Part shown: piece after piece, positions 42,461 to 52,238 of the stretch
Numbering within the stretch: position 1 is the first letter of the stretch
Layout: each line of letters opens with the position of its first letter
IMG/VR virus record: IMGVR_UViG_3300022920_000004
Span: 35,001-99,000 of that record
Origin: a virus
Length of the DNA stretch: 64,000 bases
Reading direction: 5' to 3' (one strand)
Position numbers and translations under genes: made by a program
Notes under the pieces: model-generated
What the model was told of the DNA's origin: nothing
Databases searched by the model: none
The model's input: only the letters and a program-made list of their open reading frames with translations

Positions 42461-43018
42461 ATGAATCTATTTGAAATGAAAGATTGGGAACTCTCCATTG
42501 TTGAACAAGCATGGGGAATTCTCGCTTTTAAGAAGTTATTAACAAGAGATAAGTCTAAAGGTAAAACTAGGTCTCATTTAGAGATGCAGTTTATATGGCA
42601 TTATACAGATGTTAAATCTACTTATCAATATATAATTGACTTAGAAGTACGAACAGAAGAAATTAAGAAAGACATTGGATTACCTAAAACTTGGAAAATT
42701 GATAATGATGTGCAGGCTGCTATTGATCTTTATGAGGAACGTAGTAGTACTATTATAGAAGCTTTATATAAACAAACTTTAAAATCTGCATCTGCTATTG
42801 GTGAATATTTAGGTAGAACTAAAGAGTTGTTAGGTGAACGAGATGCTCAAGGTAAAATCATTACGGATATATCTAAGATTACTGGGGCTGTAAGTAAGAT
42901 GCCTAATTTAATGCGTGATTTAAAAGCAGCTTATAAGGAAGTTGTTATAGAGCAAGAGGAAGCTGATAGTAAAAAGAAAGGTGTAAGAACATTTAATACA
43001 TTTGAAGACGGTATATAA
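42461..43018 (+). CDS. Possible small terminase subunit, 185 aa
   Basis: A helical, mixed-charge protein that starts MNLFEMKDWEL. Size and position upstream of TerL fit a small terminase subunit, although a GroEL-like gene lies between. No diagnostic motif is visible, so the call is contextual. Confidence 0.4.
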   Translation: MNLFEMKDWELSIVEQAWGILAFKKLLTRDKSKGKTRSHLEMQFIWHYTDVKSTYQYIIDLEVRTEEIKKDIGLPKTWKIDNDVQAAIDLYEERSSTIIEALYKQTLKSASAIGEYLGRTKELLGERDAQGKIITDISKITGAVSKMPNLMRDLKAAYKEVVIEQEEADSKKKGVRTFNTFEDGI

Positions 43019-43019
43019 T

Positions 43020-43256
43020 ATGGAAGAAAATAATAGAGGAACGGGTAGAACTACTAGGTTAGTTCAATTTTATATAGATAAGTTATTTACAACAACTGAT
43101 GAGGTTATAATTTATGATCATTATGACCATAAAATAGCTCATAAGTTTTTAACTGATGCTATAATTAGACGTATGCATAATGAAATACTTCTTAGAAGAA
43201 AAGATCTTATTTTAAAAAGAATTAATTCAAATATATTACAATTAACAAAAATATAA
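43020..43256 (+). CDS. Small P-loop-like protein, 78 aa
   Basis: The frame also allows an ATG at 43002, but 43020 (MEENNRGTGR) is preferred as it avoids a 17-nt overlap. It begins NNRGTGRTTRL, a compact P-loop-like motif seen in several phage proteins. It is too small to be a full ATPase. Confidence 0.5.
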   Translation: MEENNRGTGRTTRLVQFYIDKLFTTTDEVIIYDHYDHKIAHKFLTDAIIRRMHNEILLRRKDLILKRINSNILQLTKI

Positions 43257-44722
43257 TGGAAGAAATTATATCAAATAAAGAAGTATTAACTAAATTACTA
43301 GGTGGTATAGATAAACTAGCTAATACAGTTAAAGTAACTTTAGGACCGAGTGGTAATACAGTTATTATAGCTGATGAATATGGTAAACCTTATGCTACTA
43401 AAGATGGTGTATCAGTATCTAACTATATTAATCTTAAAGACCCTGTAGAAAATATAGGTGTTACAATGATTAAAGAAGTAGCTAAGAAGACTGCTGATGA
43501 AGCTGGTGATGGTACTACAACAAGTATTGTATTAGCTCAAGCACTTATAACTAACGGTATTAAGTTTTTAAACGATGGTGGTACTTATAATGATATTAAA
43601 GAAATTTATTCTACATTATTACCAAAAGTATTAAATCTCATTAAAGATGCCTCTACTACAATTACTGCTGATGATATTGTAGATGTAGCTACTGTATCTG
43701 CTAATAATGATCGTGAAATAGGAGAATTAATACAAGTAGCATTTAATCATTCCACAGTAGTTAAAGTTGAAGAAGGTAAAGCTATTAAAGATAGTTTAGA
43801 GTTAATAACAGGTGTAACATATCCTGTAACATACTTTAGTAAGAAGTTTATAACTAATGAAGCTAAAAATACTGCTGAGATTAATGATGCTGCTGTATTA
43901 TTACTTGGTTGTAAGTTAGATAAATTAGATAACTTAAAGAAAGTATTAACTTATTGTAATAAAGAAGAAAAACCACTATTAATAATAACAGAGTTTATTA
44001 GTGATGATGCTTTACATATGCTGGAGACTAATCATATTAATAATGCTTTAAAAATACTGGCAGTTAAAACACCTGGTTACGCTAACTATAGAAATGAGTA
44101 TATAAAAGATTTAAGTGATCTTACTGATAGTATTATTATAGATGATCTTTCTAAAATGGTTGAAGTAGAGCGATTAGGTAGAATTAAAAGTGTAACAGCT
44201 AAATCTAATGAAACGGTATTAATTCCATATGATGATATTGATATTGAGCAAAGAATTACCAACCTCTTTACATTAAGTAAACAACCTAATTTAGGAGGTT
44301 ATGATAAAAAGATTTTATTAGAAAGAATTGATAATCTTAATGGAAAAGTATCTATTATTAAAGTAGGTGCTAAGTCTGAGATTGAAATGAAAGAACGTTA
44401 TGATAGAATTGAAGATGCTGTGTATGCAGTATCATCAGCACTAGAAGAAGGTGTCTTAGAGGGTGGTGGAGTAGCTTTATATAAGATTGCAGACACTTTA
44501 GATATTGACAGTAGTAAATCACTACATTTAATATTACAAGCTCTTAGAGCTCCTAATAAGACTATTAATGAAAATGGTGCTAAAGTTAATCCTTTTATAT
44601 TTGATGATTACACAGTAGTTGATCCTACTAAAGTAACTAGATGTGCTTTAGAAAATGCAGCATCTGTAGCATTAACTATATTAGGAACTAAAGCAGTTGT
44701 ATTAAATGAACATTTATGGTAG
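43256..44722 (+). CDS. GroEL-like chaperonin, 488 aa
   Basis: Predicted phage chaperonin for folding virion proteins. It has KVTLGPSGN (26-34), KDGVSV with D50 (E. coli D52), GDGTTTS with D85, and GGGVA near residue 405, so the ATPase residues are present. At 488 aa it is shorter than E. coli GroEL (548 aa), with a reduced apical domain and no C-terminal GGM tail. Its start overlaps the previous gene's stop. Confidence 0.9.
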   Translation: MEEIISNKEVLTKLLGGIDKLANTVKVTLGPSGNTVIIADEYGKPYATKDGVSVSNYINLKDPVENIGVTMIKEVAKKTADEAGDGTTTSIVLAQALITNGIKFLNDGGTYNDIKEIYSTLLPKVLNLIKDASTTITADDIVDVATVSANNDREIGELIQVAFNHSTVVKVEEGKAIKDSLELITGVTYPVTYFSKKFITNEAKNTAEINDAAVLLLGCKLDKLDNLKKVLTYCNKEEKPLLIITEFISDDALHMLETNHINNALKILAVKTPGYANYRNEYIKDLSDLTDSIIIDDLSKMVEVERLGRIKSVTAKSNETVLIPYDDIDIEQRITNLFTLSKQPNLGGYDKKILLERIDNLNGKVSIIKVGAKSEIEMKERYDRIEDAVYAVSSALEEGVLEGGGVALYKIADTLDIDSSKSLHLILQALRAPNKTINENGAKVNPFIFDDYTVVDPTKVTRCALENAASVALTILGTKAVVLNEHLW

Positions 44723-46977
44723 ATTTATTAAGTTTAAAGTTAAACAAATATCAAACACCTATAACACAAGAATTAAAAGATTCTTTACATAAGGAAGTAT
44801 GGAATGATTTAGAAGAATATATTTCTACAGTATCATTTATAGAACATATGATATCAGATGAAACTGTTCGTGGTTATGCTAGAGATAAACCTCGTAATAG
44901 TAATGGTCGTATAACTGTAGACTTAACTAAACCTCATATATTAGAAGATATAGATTTTTTTAGAGAGAAAGCTTTATTCTTTGAAAAAAATGGTAAATAT
45001 ACTAATATACCTGTTAATTCAAACCCTAAATCAGAATATGCTGCTTTTTGGAAACAAGAGTTGTATAGATGGGAACATGGTTTAACTAGGGAATCTGATG
45101 GTGAATGGATACCAGGAGAATTATATTTTTACTGGAACTATAGTCCTATATGGTTAGTTAAAGAAGATAAAACTAATAGTAGTGATAATAAAAAGAGTAA
45201 AGGTAAGCGGGTTAGAGAATTTCCTAAACCTTGGTCTGGAGACTATTTATTTCATCATTATATAGAGCAAGCTAAAACTAATGGTAAACATGGTAAACTA
45301 TTAAAATGTAGGGGAATTGGGTTTAGTTTTAAATGTGCTTCTTGGAGCCCAAGAAATATGTATATATACCCAGGTTCAGGTAATCCTAACTTTCATTTAG
45401 CTTCAGAGAAATCCTTTTTGCAAGGAGATAAAGGAATTTTTGGTAAAGTAATGGATTGTTTAGATTGGATAGCTGATAATACACCTTTTGCTAAACTTAG
45501 ACTTACAGATAGTAAGAAAGGGATGGAAATTCAGTTAGGTTATTTAGATGATTATGGTGTACGTAGAGGATTATTATCATCTGTATTTGGTATATCATTA
45601 AAAGATAATCCTGAAAAAGCAAGGGGTATTCGTGGACCTTTAATTCATTATGAAGAAGACGGTTTATTTCCTAACTTAGAAACAGCTTGGAACGTAAATA
45701 GAAAGGCTGTTGAGGATGGAGATGTATCATTTGGATTTATGCTTGCTGGTGGAACTGGAGGAACTGAAGGGGCTTCATTTGAAGGATCTGAAAAGTTATT
45801 CTATAAAGCTGATGCATATAATATATATTCCATACCTAATGCGTTTGATAAGAATGTTAAAGGTGTTACAAACTGTGGTTACTTTTGGGGTGCTTATATA
45901 AATCGTAATAAATGTTATGATGAATCTGTTGGAGAATCTGATGTTGTAAAAGCGTTAATAGAAATATTACAAGATAGATTTTTAGTAAAATATAATTCAT
46001 CAGATCCAAAAGCTATTACACAAAAGAAAGCTGAAGAATGTATAACACCTCAAGAAGCTGTATTAAGAGTTGATGGTACTATATTCCCTGTAGCTGATTT
46101 GAAGGATTATTTAGAAGATATATTTCCACGCAAAGAATCTTTCTTAGCCGAACATTATGTAGGTGATTTAACATATAAAAATGATGGTGGGGTTAAATGG
46201 ACTCCTAATCCAAGTTTATATCCAATTAGATCATATTCTAATGTACCAGCTAATAAACGAGGTGCTGTAGAGATATTTGAAATGCCTAAAAAGAATGGTA
46301 GGGGAGAAATAGCTAGTGGTAGATATATTGCAGGTATTGACCCTATTGATGCTGATACAGGTAACTCATTATTCTCAATGTTAGTAATGGATACATTTAC
46401 TGATAGAATAGTTGCTGAATATACTGGAAGACCTAGAACTGCTAAAGATGCTTATGAAATAACATTAAAGTTATTAATATTTTATAATGCTCAAGCTAAC
46501 TATGAGAACAACTTAAAAGGTTTATTTAGTTATTTTGACAATAAGAATGCACTTTATTTATTAAGTGATACTCCTCAAATCATTCGTGATATGGAGTTAA
46601 CTAAAGCAACTAATGTATATGGAAATAAAGCAAAAGGAACTAACGCAAACGCTAGATTAAACAGTTGGGCTAGATTATTACAAGTAGATTGGTTATTAGC
46701 CAAAGTAAGTAAAGAAGAAGGAGCTGATGATAAGCGACTAAATATACATAGATTAAGATCTATTGGTTATATTGAAGAGCTAATATATTGGAATCCTGAT
46801 GGTAACTTTGATAGGGTATCTGCAGCAGGTATGTTATTTATACTAAGAGAAGATAGACTAAAACGTACTGTAACAGCTAAAGATAATCAATATAAAAAGG
46901 TTAATACTTTAGCTAATGATCCTTATTTTAATAAGAATTATAAAGGTGGTATGGGTTTAGATAAATTAATAAAGTAA
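44716..46977 (+). CDS. terL: Terminase large subunit (TerL)
   Basis: Packages DNA into the prohead and cuts it. The 753-aa protein has a Walker A-like RGIGFSFK at 199-206, Walker B LIHYEEDG at 309-316, and a nuclease region with GIDPIDAD (Asp residues) near 540, as in RNase H-like nucleases. The form suggests a Bacteroidetes phage TerL of the crAss-like kind. It overlaps the GroEL-like gene by 7 nt. Confidence 0.88.
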   Translation: MVDLLSLKLNKYQTPITQELKDSLHKEVWNDLEEYISTVSFIEHMISDETVRGYARDKPRNSNGRITVDLTKPHILEDIDFFREKALFFEKNGKYTNIPVNSNPKSEYAAFWKQELYRWEHGLTRESDGEWIPGELYFYWNYSPIWLVKEDKTNSSDNKKSKGKRVREFPKPWSGDYLFHHYIEQAKTNGKHGKLLKCRGIGFSFKCASWSPRNMYIYPGSGNPNFHLASEKSFLQGDKGIFGKVMDCLDWIADNTPFAKLRLTDSKKGMEIQLGYLDDYGVRRGLLSSVFGISLKDNPEKARGIRGPLIHYEEDGLFPNLETAWNVNRKAVEDGDVSFGFMLAGGTGGTEGASFEGSEKLFYKADAYNIYSIPNAFDKNVKGVTNCGYFWGAYINRNKCYDESVGESDVVKALIEILQDRFLVKYNSSDPKAITQKKAEECITPQEAVLRVDGTIFPVADLKDYLEDIFPRKESFLAEHYVGDLTYKNDGGVKWTPNPSLYPIRSYSNVPANKRGAVEIFEMPKKNGRGEIASGRYIAGIDPIDADTGNSLFSMLVMDTFTDRIVAEYTGRPRTAKDAYEITLKLLIFYNAQANYENNLKGLFSYFDNKNALYLLSDTPQIIRDMELTKATNVYGNKAKGTNANARLNSWARLLQVDWLLAKVSKEEGADDKRLNIHRLRSIGYIEELIYWNPDGNFDRVSAAGMLFILREDRLKRTVTAKDNQYKKVNTLANDPYFNKNYKGGMGLDKLIK

Positions 46978-47055
46978 AAAGCTATATGCGTTCGATGTAT
47001 GTTTTGGATAAAATACCTAATTCTTGTATATTGAACGCTTATAATTATATTAAAT
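46978..47055 (+). repeat. Intergenic leader element before the portal gene, copy 1
   Basis: It begins AGCTATATGCGTTC and has a stem of about 13 bp with three wobble pairs between GCGTTCGATGTAT and GTATATTGAACGC. A related element with the same AGCTATATGNGTTC start precedes the scaffold-like gene at 49438-49519. It may act in RNA processing, termination or promotion. Confidence 0.5.
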
Positions 47056-49437
47056 ATGGGAACATTTCAGAATGTAAAAACACCGCCTCAACGTCTTAGT
47101 TTTTCTAAGAAGGGAAAAGAGTGGAGAAAAAATAATGTAGATCACGGAGATGTTAATTCTTTATATCATAATGAAGGGGTTAGACAATCTTTAAGAAATA
47201 GAGTAATAAATCTTAATTTATATAATGGTATTATAAATGTCAATGATATGAAAGAAGTAGTTAATCCTTATGGGATTGATGCCGATTTTATACCTAAAGC
47301 AATACCACATCATCCTATTGCAGTACCTAAGATAGACTTATTAGTAGGTGAAGAGATTAAACGTAGATTTGATTGGTCTGTTGTAGTAACTAATCCTAAT
47401 GCCATAACAGCTAAAGAAAATGATAGAAAGAATGTTTTAACTCAAAAGATTACGCAATTTATACAAGGTAATTACTCAGAACAAGAACTTGAAATGAAAA
47501 TGAAAGATCTTGAGAAGTATATGAAGTATGAGTGGCAAGATGTTAGAGAAAAGATGGCTAATCAAATTCTTAAACATTATTGGGAAGAACAACAGTTTGC
47601 TTATAAATTTAATAATGGATTTAAAGATGCTATGATAATGGCAGAAGAAATCTATCAAGTAGATATAGTTGCTGATGAACCTGTGCTTGAAAAGCTTAAC
47701 CCATTAAAGGTAAGGGCTGTGCGTAATGGTAACTCTAATAGAATTGAAGACTCTAGTATAATTGTTATAGAAGATCATTGGTCTCCTGCTAAAATAGTGG
47801 ATACTTTTTATGGTGAAATAAAGCCTAAAGAGATTGATGTTATTATGGAATATGGAGGTAGATCTTCTAAAGGAGGTTATAGTGATGACGATAATAACCA
47901 TGTTCTATTACGTGATTCAGTTGAAGACTTTTTAGGGATTGCTGAAATTAATGGTCATAACTTTAGTAGAGATTATACAGATCCTGATGGTAATATTAGA
48001 GTATTAAGAGTTTACTGGAGAAGTTATAAAAAAATTAAGAAAGTTAAGTTCTATGATGAGGAAGGTGAAACTCAGTTTAAATTTATGTCTGAGGAATATA
48101 TTCCTAACAAAGATTTAGGCGAAGAAGTTACTGATTTATGGGTTAATGAAATATGGGAAGGTACTAAAATAGGTAAGGATATTTATATTCAAATGAGACC
48201 TAAAGAAGTTCAATTTAACAGATTGAATAATAAATCTCAATGTCATGCTGGAATTATTGGACAAGTGTATAACACTAACCAAGGTAAAGGTATTTCATTA
48301 ATGGATAGATGTAAAAACTATCAATATTTATATGATGCTATATGGGATAGATTAAACAAAGCTATTGCTACTAACTATGGTAAGATATTTGAATTAGATA
48401 TATCTAAAATACCTGATAACTGGGAAGTTGAAAAATGGATGCACTTTGCTATTGTTAATAAGATAGCTATTGTAGATAGTTTTAAAGAAGGAAATCATGG
48501 TGCTTCTACAGGTAAATTAGCTGGATCGTTTAATACTCAAGGTGGTAGATCTATTGACATGGAATCTGGTAATTATATTCAACAACAAATCCAACTCTTA
48601 GAGTTTATTAAGATGGAGATGGGTGAAATTGTAGGTGTATCACAACAACGTCAAGGACAAATATCTAATAGAGAAACTGTAGGTGGTGTTGAAAGAGCTG
48701 TTAATCAATCAAGTCATATTACTGAACATTGGTTTATGCAACATGAGAATGTTAAGTTAAGAGTATTAACTGCATTTTTAGAAACTGCTAAAATAGCCCT
48801 TAAAGGTAAAAATCCTAAAGTACAGTATATATTAGATGATCAAACTATACAAACTTTAAATGTTGATGGTGATGTATTCTGTGAAGCTGATTATGGTGTT
48901 GTAGCAACTAACTCTAGTAAGACACAAGAAATGGAGCAAACTATAAAAGGTTATGCACAATCTTTCTTACAGAATGGTGGTAATTTATCTACTATAATGG
49001 ATATTTATTTTAGCCCTTCATTAGCTGATATGAGACGTAAGATTGAAATTGCTGAAGATGATTTACATCAAAAGAATTCAGAAGCTTCTCAACAACAAGC
49101 TAAACTTGCTGAACAACAACAAGCTCAAGAATTACAACTTGAACAAGCTAAAATGAAACTTGAAGAAACTATTAATATTAGAGATAATGAAACTAAGTTA
49201 CAAATAGCTCAAATGTCACAAGATGGTTTAGATACGGATTTAAATAATGATGGTGATGGTTTAGATGCTGAAAAACTTAATTTAGAAGAAAGAAAGTTTC
49301 AAAATGATAGAACTAATTCAAGTAATGACCTAATGGTTAAAATAAAATCTTTACATAACGATATGGAGAAACACAGTGATAATGTAAAGTTAAAGGAAAA
49401 ACAACTTAAAAAGGCAGCTAATAAGCCGTCTAAATAA
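47056..49437 (+). CDS. Portal protein, 793 aa
   Basis: Ring at the packaging vertex. Called from position right after TerL, size, and segments such as IDLLVGEEIKRRFDWSVV (near 100) and QRQGQISNRETVGGVERAV in the middle, typical of portals in these phages. The C-terminal 150 residues are a Gln/Glu/Lys-rich coiled coil. Confidence 0.75.
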   Translation: MGTFQNVKTPPQRLSFSKKGKEWRKNNVDHGDVNSLYHNEGVRQSLRNRVINLNLYNGIINVNDMKEVVNPYGIDADFIPKAIPHHPIAVPKIDLLVGEEIKRRFDWSVVVTNPNAITAKENDRKNVLTQKITQFIQGNYSEQELEMKMKDLEKYMKYEWQDVREKMANQILKHYWEEQQFAYKFNNGFKDAMIMAEEIYQVDIVADEPVLEKLNPLKVRAVRNGNSNRIEDSSIIVIEDHWSPAKIVDTFYGEIKPKEIDVIMEYGGRSSKGGYSDDDNNHVLLRDSVEDFLGIAEINGHNFSRDYTDPDGNIRVLRVYWRSYKKIKKVKFYDEEGETQFKFMSEEYIPNKDLGEEVTDLWVNEIWEGTKIGKDIYIQMRPKEVQFNRLNNKSQCHAGIIGQVYNTNQGKGISLMDRCKNYQYLYDAIWDRLNKAIATNYGKIFELDISKIPDNWEVEKWMHFAIVNKIAIVDSFKEGNHGASTGKLAGSFNTQGGRSIDMESGNYIQQQIQLLEFIKMEMGEIVGVSQQRQGQISNRETVGGVERAVNQSSHITEHWFMQHENVKLRVLTAFLETAKIALKGKNPKVQYILDDQTIQTLNVDGDVFCEADYGVVATNSSKTQEMEQTIKGYAQSFLQNGGNLSTIMDIYFSPSLADMRRKIEIAEDDLHQKNSEASQQQAKLAEQQQAQELQLEQAKMKLEETINIRDNETKLQIAQMSQDGLDTDLNNDGDGLDAEKLNLEERKFQNDRTNSSNDLMVKIKSLHNDMEKHSDNVKLKEKQLKKAANKPSK

Positions 49438-49519
49438 AGCTATATGAGTTCTATATATAATTTGACTTTAACTAGAAAAGTTATTATATTGAGTGCTCGT
49501 TATAAAATTTGGGAGAAAT
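49438..49519 (+). repeat. Intergenic leader element before the scaffold-like gene, copy 2
   Basis: It begins AGCTATATGAGTTC like copy 1 before the portal, and its arms can pair with internal mismatches, ending near GTGCTC. The similarity of these two otherwise unrelated gaps suggests a shared function. Confidence 0.5.
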
Positions 49520-50635
49520 ATGGACGATGACAATTTAGAAATGGATCTTTTTGGAGAGCAAGGATTAGAATTAAACCTTGATGGATTAGAAGATTTTCAA
49601 GATAACTCAGAAGCACAAAATGATGCTGATGATGATTCGCAAGAATCAAATGATGAACAAAATAACCAAAGTGAGGATCAGGATTCTGATTCAGAGAGCG
49701 TAGCTGAGGAAGATGACCAGGATGAAGGTAGTGAGGGTAATGATTCTCCCAACTTATTTTCTTCCGTAGCCACTGTTCTTCAAGAACAAGGTTTACTACC
49801 TTCTCTGGATATCGCTGAAAATAAAATAGAGAGTGTTGATGATTTAGCAAATGCTATGAAAGCAGAGGCTGAAAACTTAGCAAAATCTACAATTATTGAT
49901 AAAATTGGGGAAGAGGGTTATGAATATATTAATAAAGGAATTTCTGTAGATGAATATAATGCATATAGAACTACGGCAGATGCTTTAAATAATATTACAG
50001 AAGACTCTTTATCTAATGATATTGAATTAAGTAAAAAAGTAATTTTTCAAGATTATATCAATAATGGTATAAGTGAAAGTAAAGCATCTAAATTAATAGA
50101 ACGTCTTTCTGATTTAGGAGATGATAGTATTATTGAGGATGCTACAGAATCTTTAGCAAACGTAAAAAGTTTTAATAAAGCTACTTTAGACCAACAAGCT
50201 GAAGCTATTGCTGAACAAAATGCTTTAATAGAAAAACAACAACAAGATGTTGAACAGAAATTAAAAAAATCTGTATACGATACAAAAGAATTAATTAAAG
50301 GGCAACCCATAAACAAAGGCTTTCAAGATAAAGTCTATAATAGTATGACTAAAATAGTTGGTAAATCTCCAACAGGTGAATCTGAGAACGCATTAATGAA
50401 ACAGCGAAGAGAAGATCCAGTAGATTTTGATACTAAGTTATATTATGTTTATGAGATGACCAAAGGATTTGAAGATTTTTCTAAATTTACAGCATCAGCT
50501 AAATCTAGTGCTATACAAGATATGGAAAGAGCTTTAAGAAACAATAGTATAAATAACGCAGAAGCACCTTCTTATTTAAAAGATAGTGAAAGTTACAGCG
50601 ATGGTCTAGGGGCTGAATTACATTTTGGTAATTAA
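49520..50635 (+). CDS. Acidic scaffold-like protein, 371 aa
   Basis: Probable internal scaffold for head assembly. An ATG at 49493 would add nine residues, but ATG 49520 (MDDDNLEMDL) follows a good GGGAG ribosome-binding site. The first 100 residues are very rich in Asp/Glu/Ser/Asn, and the rest is helical with a Gln-rich coiled coil. It lies between the portal and the major capsid genes. Confidence 0.65.
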   Translation: MDDDNLEMDLFGEQGLELNLDGLEDFQDNSEAQNDADDDSQESNDEQNNQSEDQDSDSESVAEEDDQDEGSEGNDSPNLFSSVATVLQEQGLLPSLDIAENKIESVDDLANAMKAEAENLAKSTIIDKIGEEGYEYINKGISVDEYNAYRTTADALNNITEDSLSNDIELSKKVIFQDYINNGISESKASKLIERLSDLGDDSIIEDATESLANVKSFNKATLDQQAEAIAEQNALIEKQQQDVEQKLKKSVYDTKELIKGQPINKGFQDKVYNSMTKIVGKSPTGESENALMKQRREDPVDFDTKLYYVYEMTKGFEDFSKFTASAKSSAIQDMERALRNNSINNAEAPSYLKDSESYSDGLGAELHFGN

Positions 50636-50668
50636 ATAACTAGAAAATAAATAAACTAAATATAAATT

Positions 50669-52174
50669 ATGAGTGTAGGTAAATTCGTTGTCACAAAGGG
50701 TAAACACTGGTCGGGGCTAACATTAAAAAACCATATTGGGGCTATTTTTGGAAGTAGACCGCAGTTGGCATCAAAGGTAACTACTGTATTACTTCAATCC
50801 GCAGGAATGAAAAATTTAGATACTTCGTTATCTTTATTTCCTGAGAAAGTATTAGAATCAAGCGATGATTTCGTTTGGAAGTTAGTTGGAAGTGATGAAA
50901 GAAATATTCCATTAACTGAAGCACGTTATAACGGAGCTGTTGTTACTGATGGTGACACAGGAATTGGAGCAGGTAGAACAACATTTGAACTAGTATTCGC
51001 TGAAAAGTGGTTTACTAAAGTTCATGTAATTTCTGGTATTCATCCAGATATCTATCAAATTAGAATTTTAGAAGAGCCTGTTGCAGAAGCTCCTAATAGA
51101 TATGTGTACACATGTGAAGCATGGGGTGGACAAGAATCATTAGCGGGTATTCCTGGTTCTGAATTAGTAGCAAACAATAGATTCTCTATTGAATCTGCTT
51201 ATGTTGAAGACGAACTTTCTATTGAAGGTGCTGGAATTCAATTTACATCTCCTTACTTAATGAGAAATAGTGTTTCTAACTTACGTTTTGAACATAAAGT
51301 TTCTGGAGCAATGATTGATTGTAAAGTTGAACCAGTTTATTTTGCAGGTATTGAGACAAGAGATCCTAATAGCGGTAAAGTACATTCATCTAATACATGG
51401 ATGCAAGAAGTACACTGGCAGTTTGAAAAAGCATTATCTAGAATTAAATCTAGAACATTGATGTTTGGTAAAACAAATCGTGCTGAAAATGGTGGATTCT
51501 TAAACAAAGGAAAATCAAATATTGAAATTAAAGCAGGTTCTGGAATTAGAGAGCAAATTGAAGTAAGTAATACTACTTATTACAATAGATTCTCAATTAG
51601 ATTACTAGAAGATATGCTTTATGAGTTATCTGAAGGTAAACTAGATTTCTCAGAACGTAAATTTATGTTGCGTACAGGAGAAAGAGGTGCAGCACAATTT
51701 CACAGAGCTGTAACTGCTGAAGCATCAGGATGGATTAACTTAACACAAAATAACCCTGCTGTAACGCAAAAGGTTAGTTCTAAGTTTCATTCAAATGCAT
51801 TTAAAACTGGATTCCAATTCACTGAATGGACAGCACCTAATAATGTAAGTGTATCTATCGAGGTTGATCCTATGTATGATGACAAAGTAAGAAATAAGTT
51901 ATTGCATCCAGATGGAGGTGTAGCTGAATCTTACAGATATGATATTTTATATATCGGATCTAGCGATGAACCAAATATCCAAAAGATTAAAGTTCGTGGT
52001 GAAGATGAATTAAGAGGTTATAAAGCTGGTATTAGAGATCCGTTTACGGGTCGTAGAGGTGGAGTTATGAATCATATGGAAGATTCTGCTGTTATTACAG
52101 CAATGTGCATGACTGGAGCGATGGTAAAAGATCCTTCTAGAACTGCAACATTAATCCCTTCAATATTAGGATAG
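50669..52174 (+). CDS. Major capsid protein
   Basis: Forms the head shell. The 501-aa protein starts MSVGKFVVTKG and shows regular, well-folded codon use. Assigned from position after portal and scaffold, from size, and from the strong terminator that follows, marking a highly expressed gene. An HK97-type fold is expected but not visible by eye. Confidence 0.7.
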   Translation: MSVGKFVVTKGKHWSGLTLKNHIGAIFGSRPQLASKVTTVLLQSAGMKNLDTSLSLFPEKVLESSDDFVWKLVGSDERNIPLTEARYNGAVVTDGDTGIGAGRTTFELVFAEKWFTKVHVISGIHPDIYQIRILEEPVAEAPNRYVYTCEAWGGQESLAGIPGSELVANNRFSIESAYVEDELSIEGAGIQFTSPYLMRNSVSNLRFEHKVSGAMIDCKVEPVYFAGIETRDPNSGKVHSSNTWMQEVHWQFEKALSRIKSRTLMFGKTNRAENGGFLNKGKSNIEIKAGSGIREQIEVSNTTYYNRFSIRLLEDMLYELSEGKLDFSERKFMLRTGERGAAQFHRAVTAEASGWINLTQNNPAVTQKVSSKFHSNAFKTGFQFTEWTAPNNVSVSIEVDPMYDDKVRNKLLHPDGGVAESYRYDILYIGSSDEPNIQKIKVRGEDELRGYKAGIRDPFTGRRGGVMNHMEDSAVITAMCMTGAMVKDPSRTATLIPSILG

Positions 52175-52191
52175 TATATTAAAGGCTTAAT

Positions 52192-52221
52192 AGGGGTGTG
52201 TCTTAAACACCCCTTTTTTTA
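52192..52221 (+). terminator. Intrinsic terminator after the major capsid gene
   Basis: Perfect 8-bp stem AGGGGTGT/ACACCCCT (52192-52199 and 52207-52214) with a 7-nt loop, followed by seven T. It partly insulates the capsid gene from the genes downstream. Confidence 0.85.
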
Positions 52222-52238
52222 CAATTAAAATTTTAACA

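Noticed and set aside
45710-45901. Open frame inside TerL
   Set aside because: A shadow in another frame of a confident long gene, with no motif.
49500-49850. Minus-strand frame inside the scaffold-like gene
   Set aside because: It is antisense to an acidic repetitive coding region; long antisense frames there come from composition.
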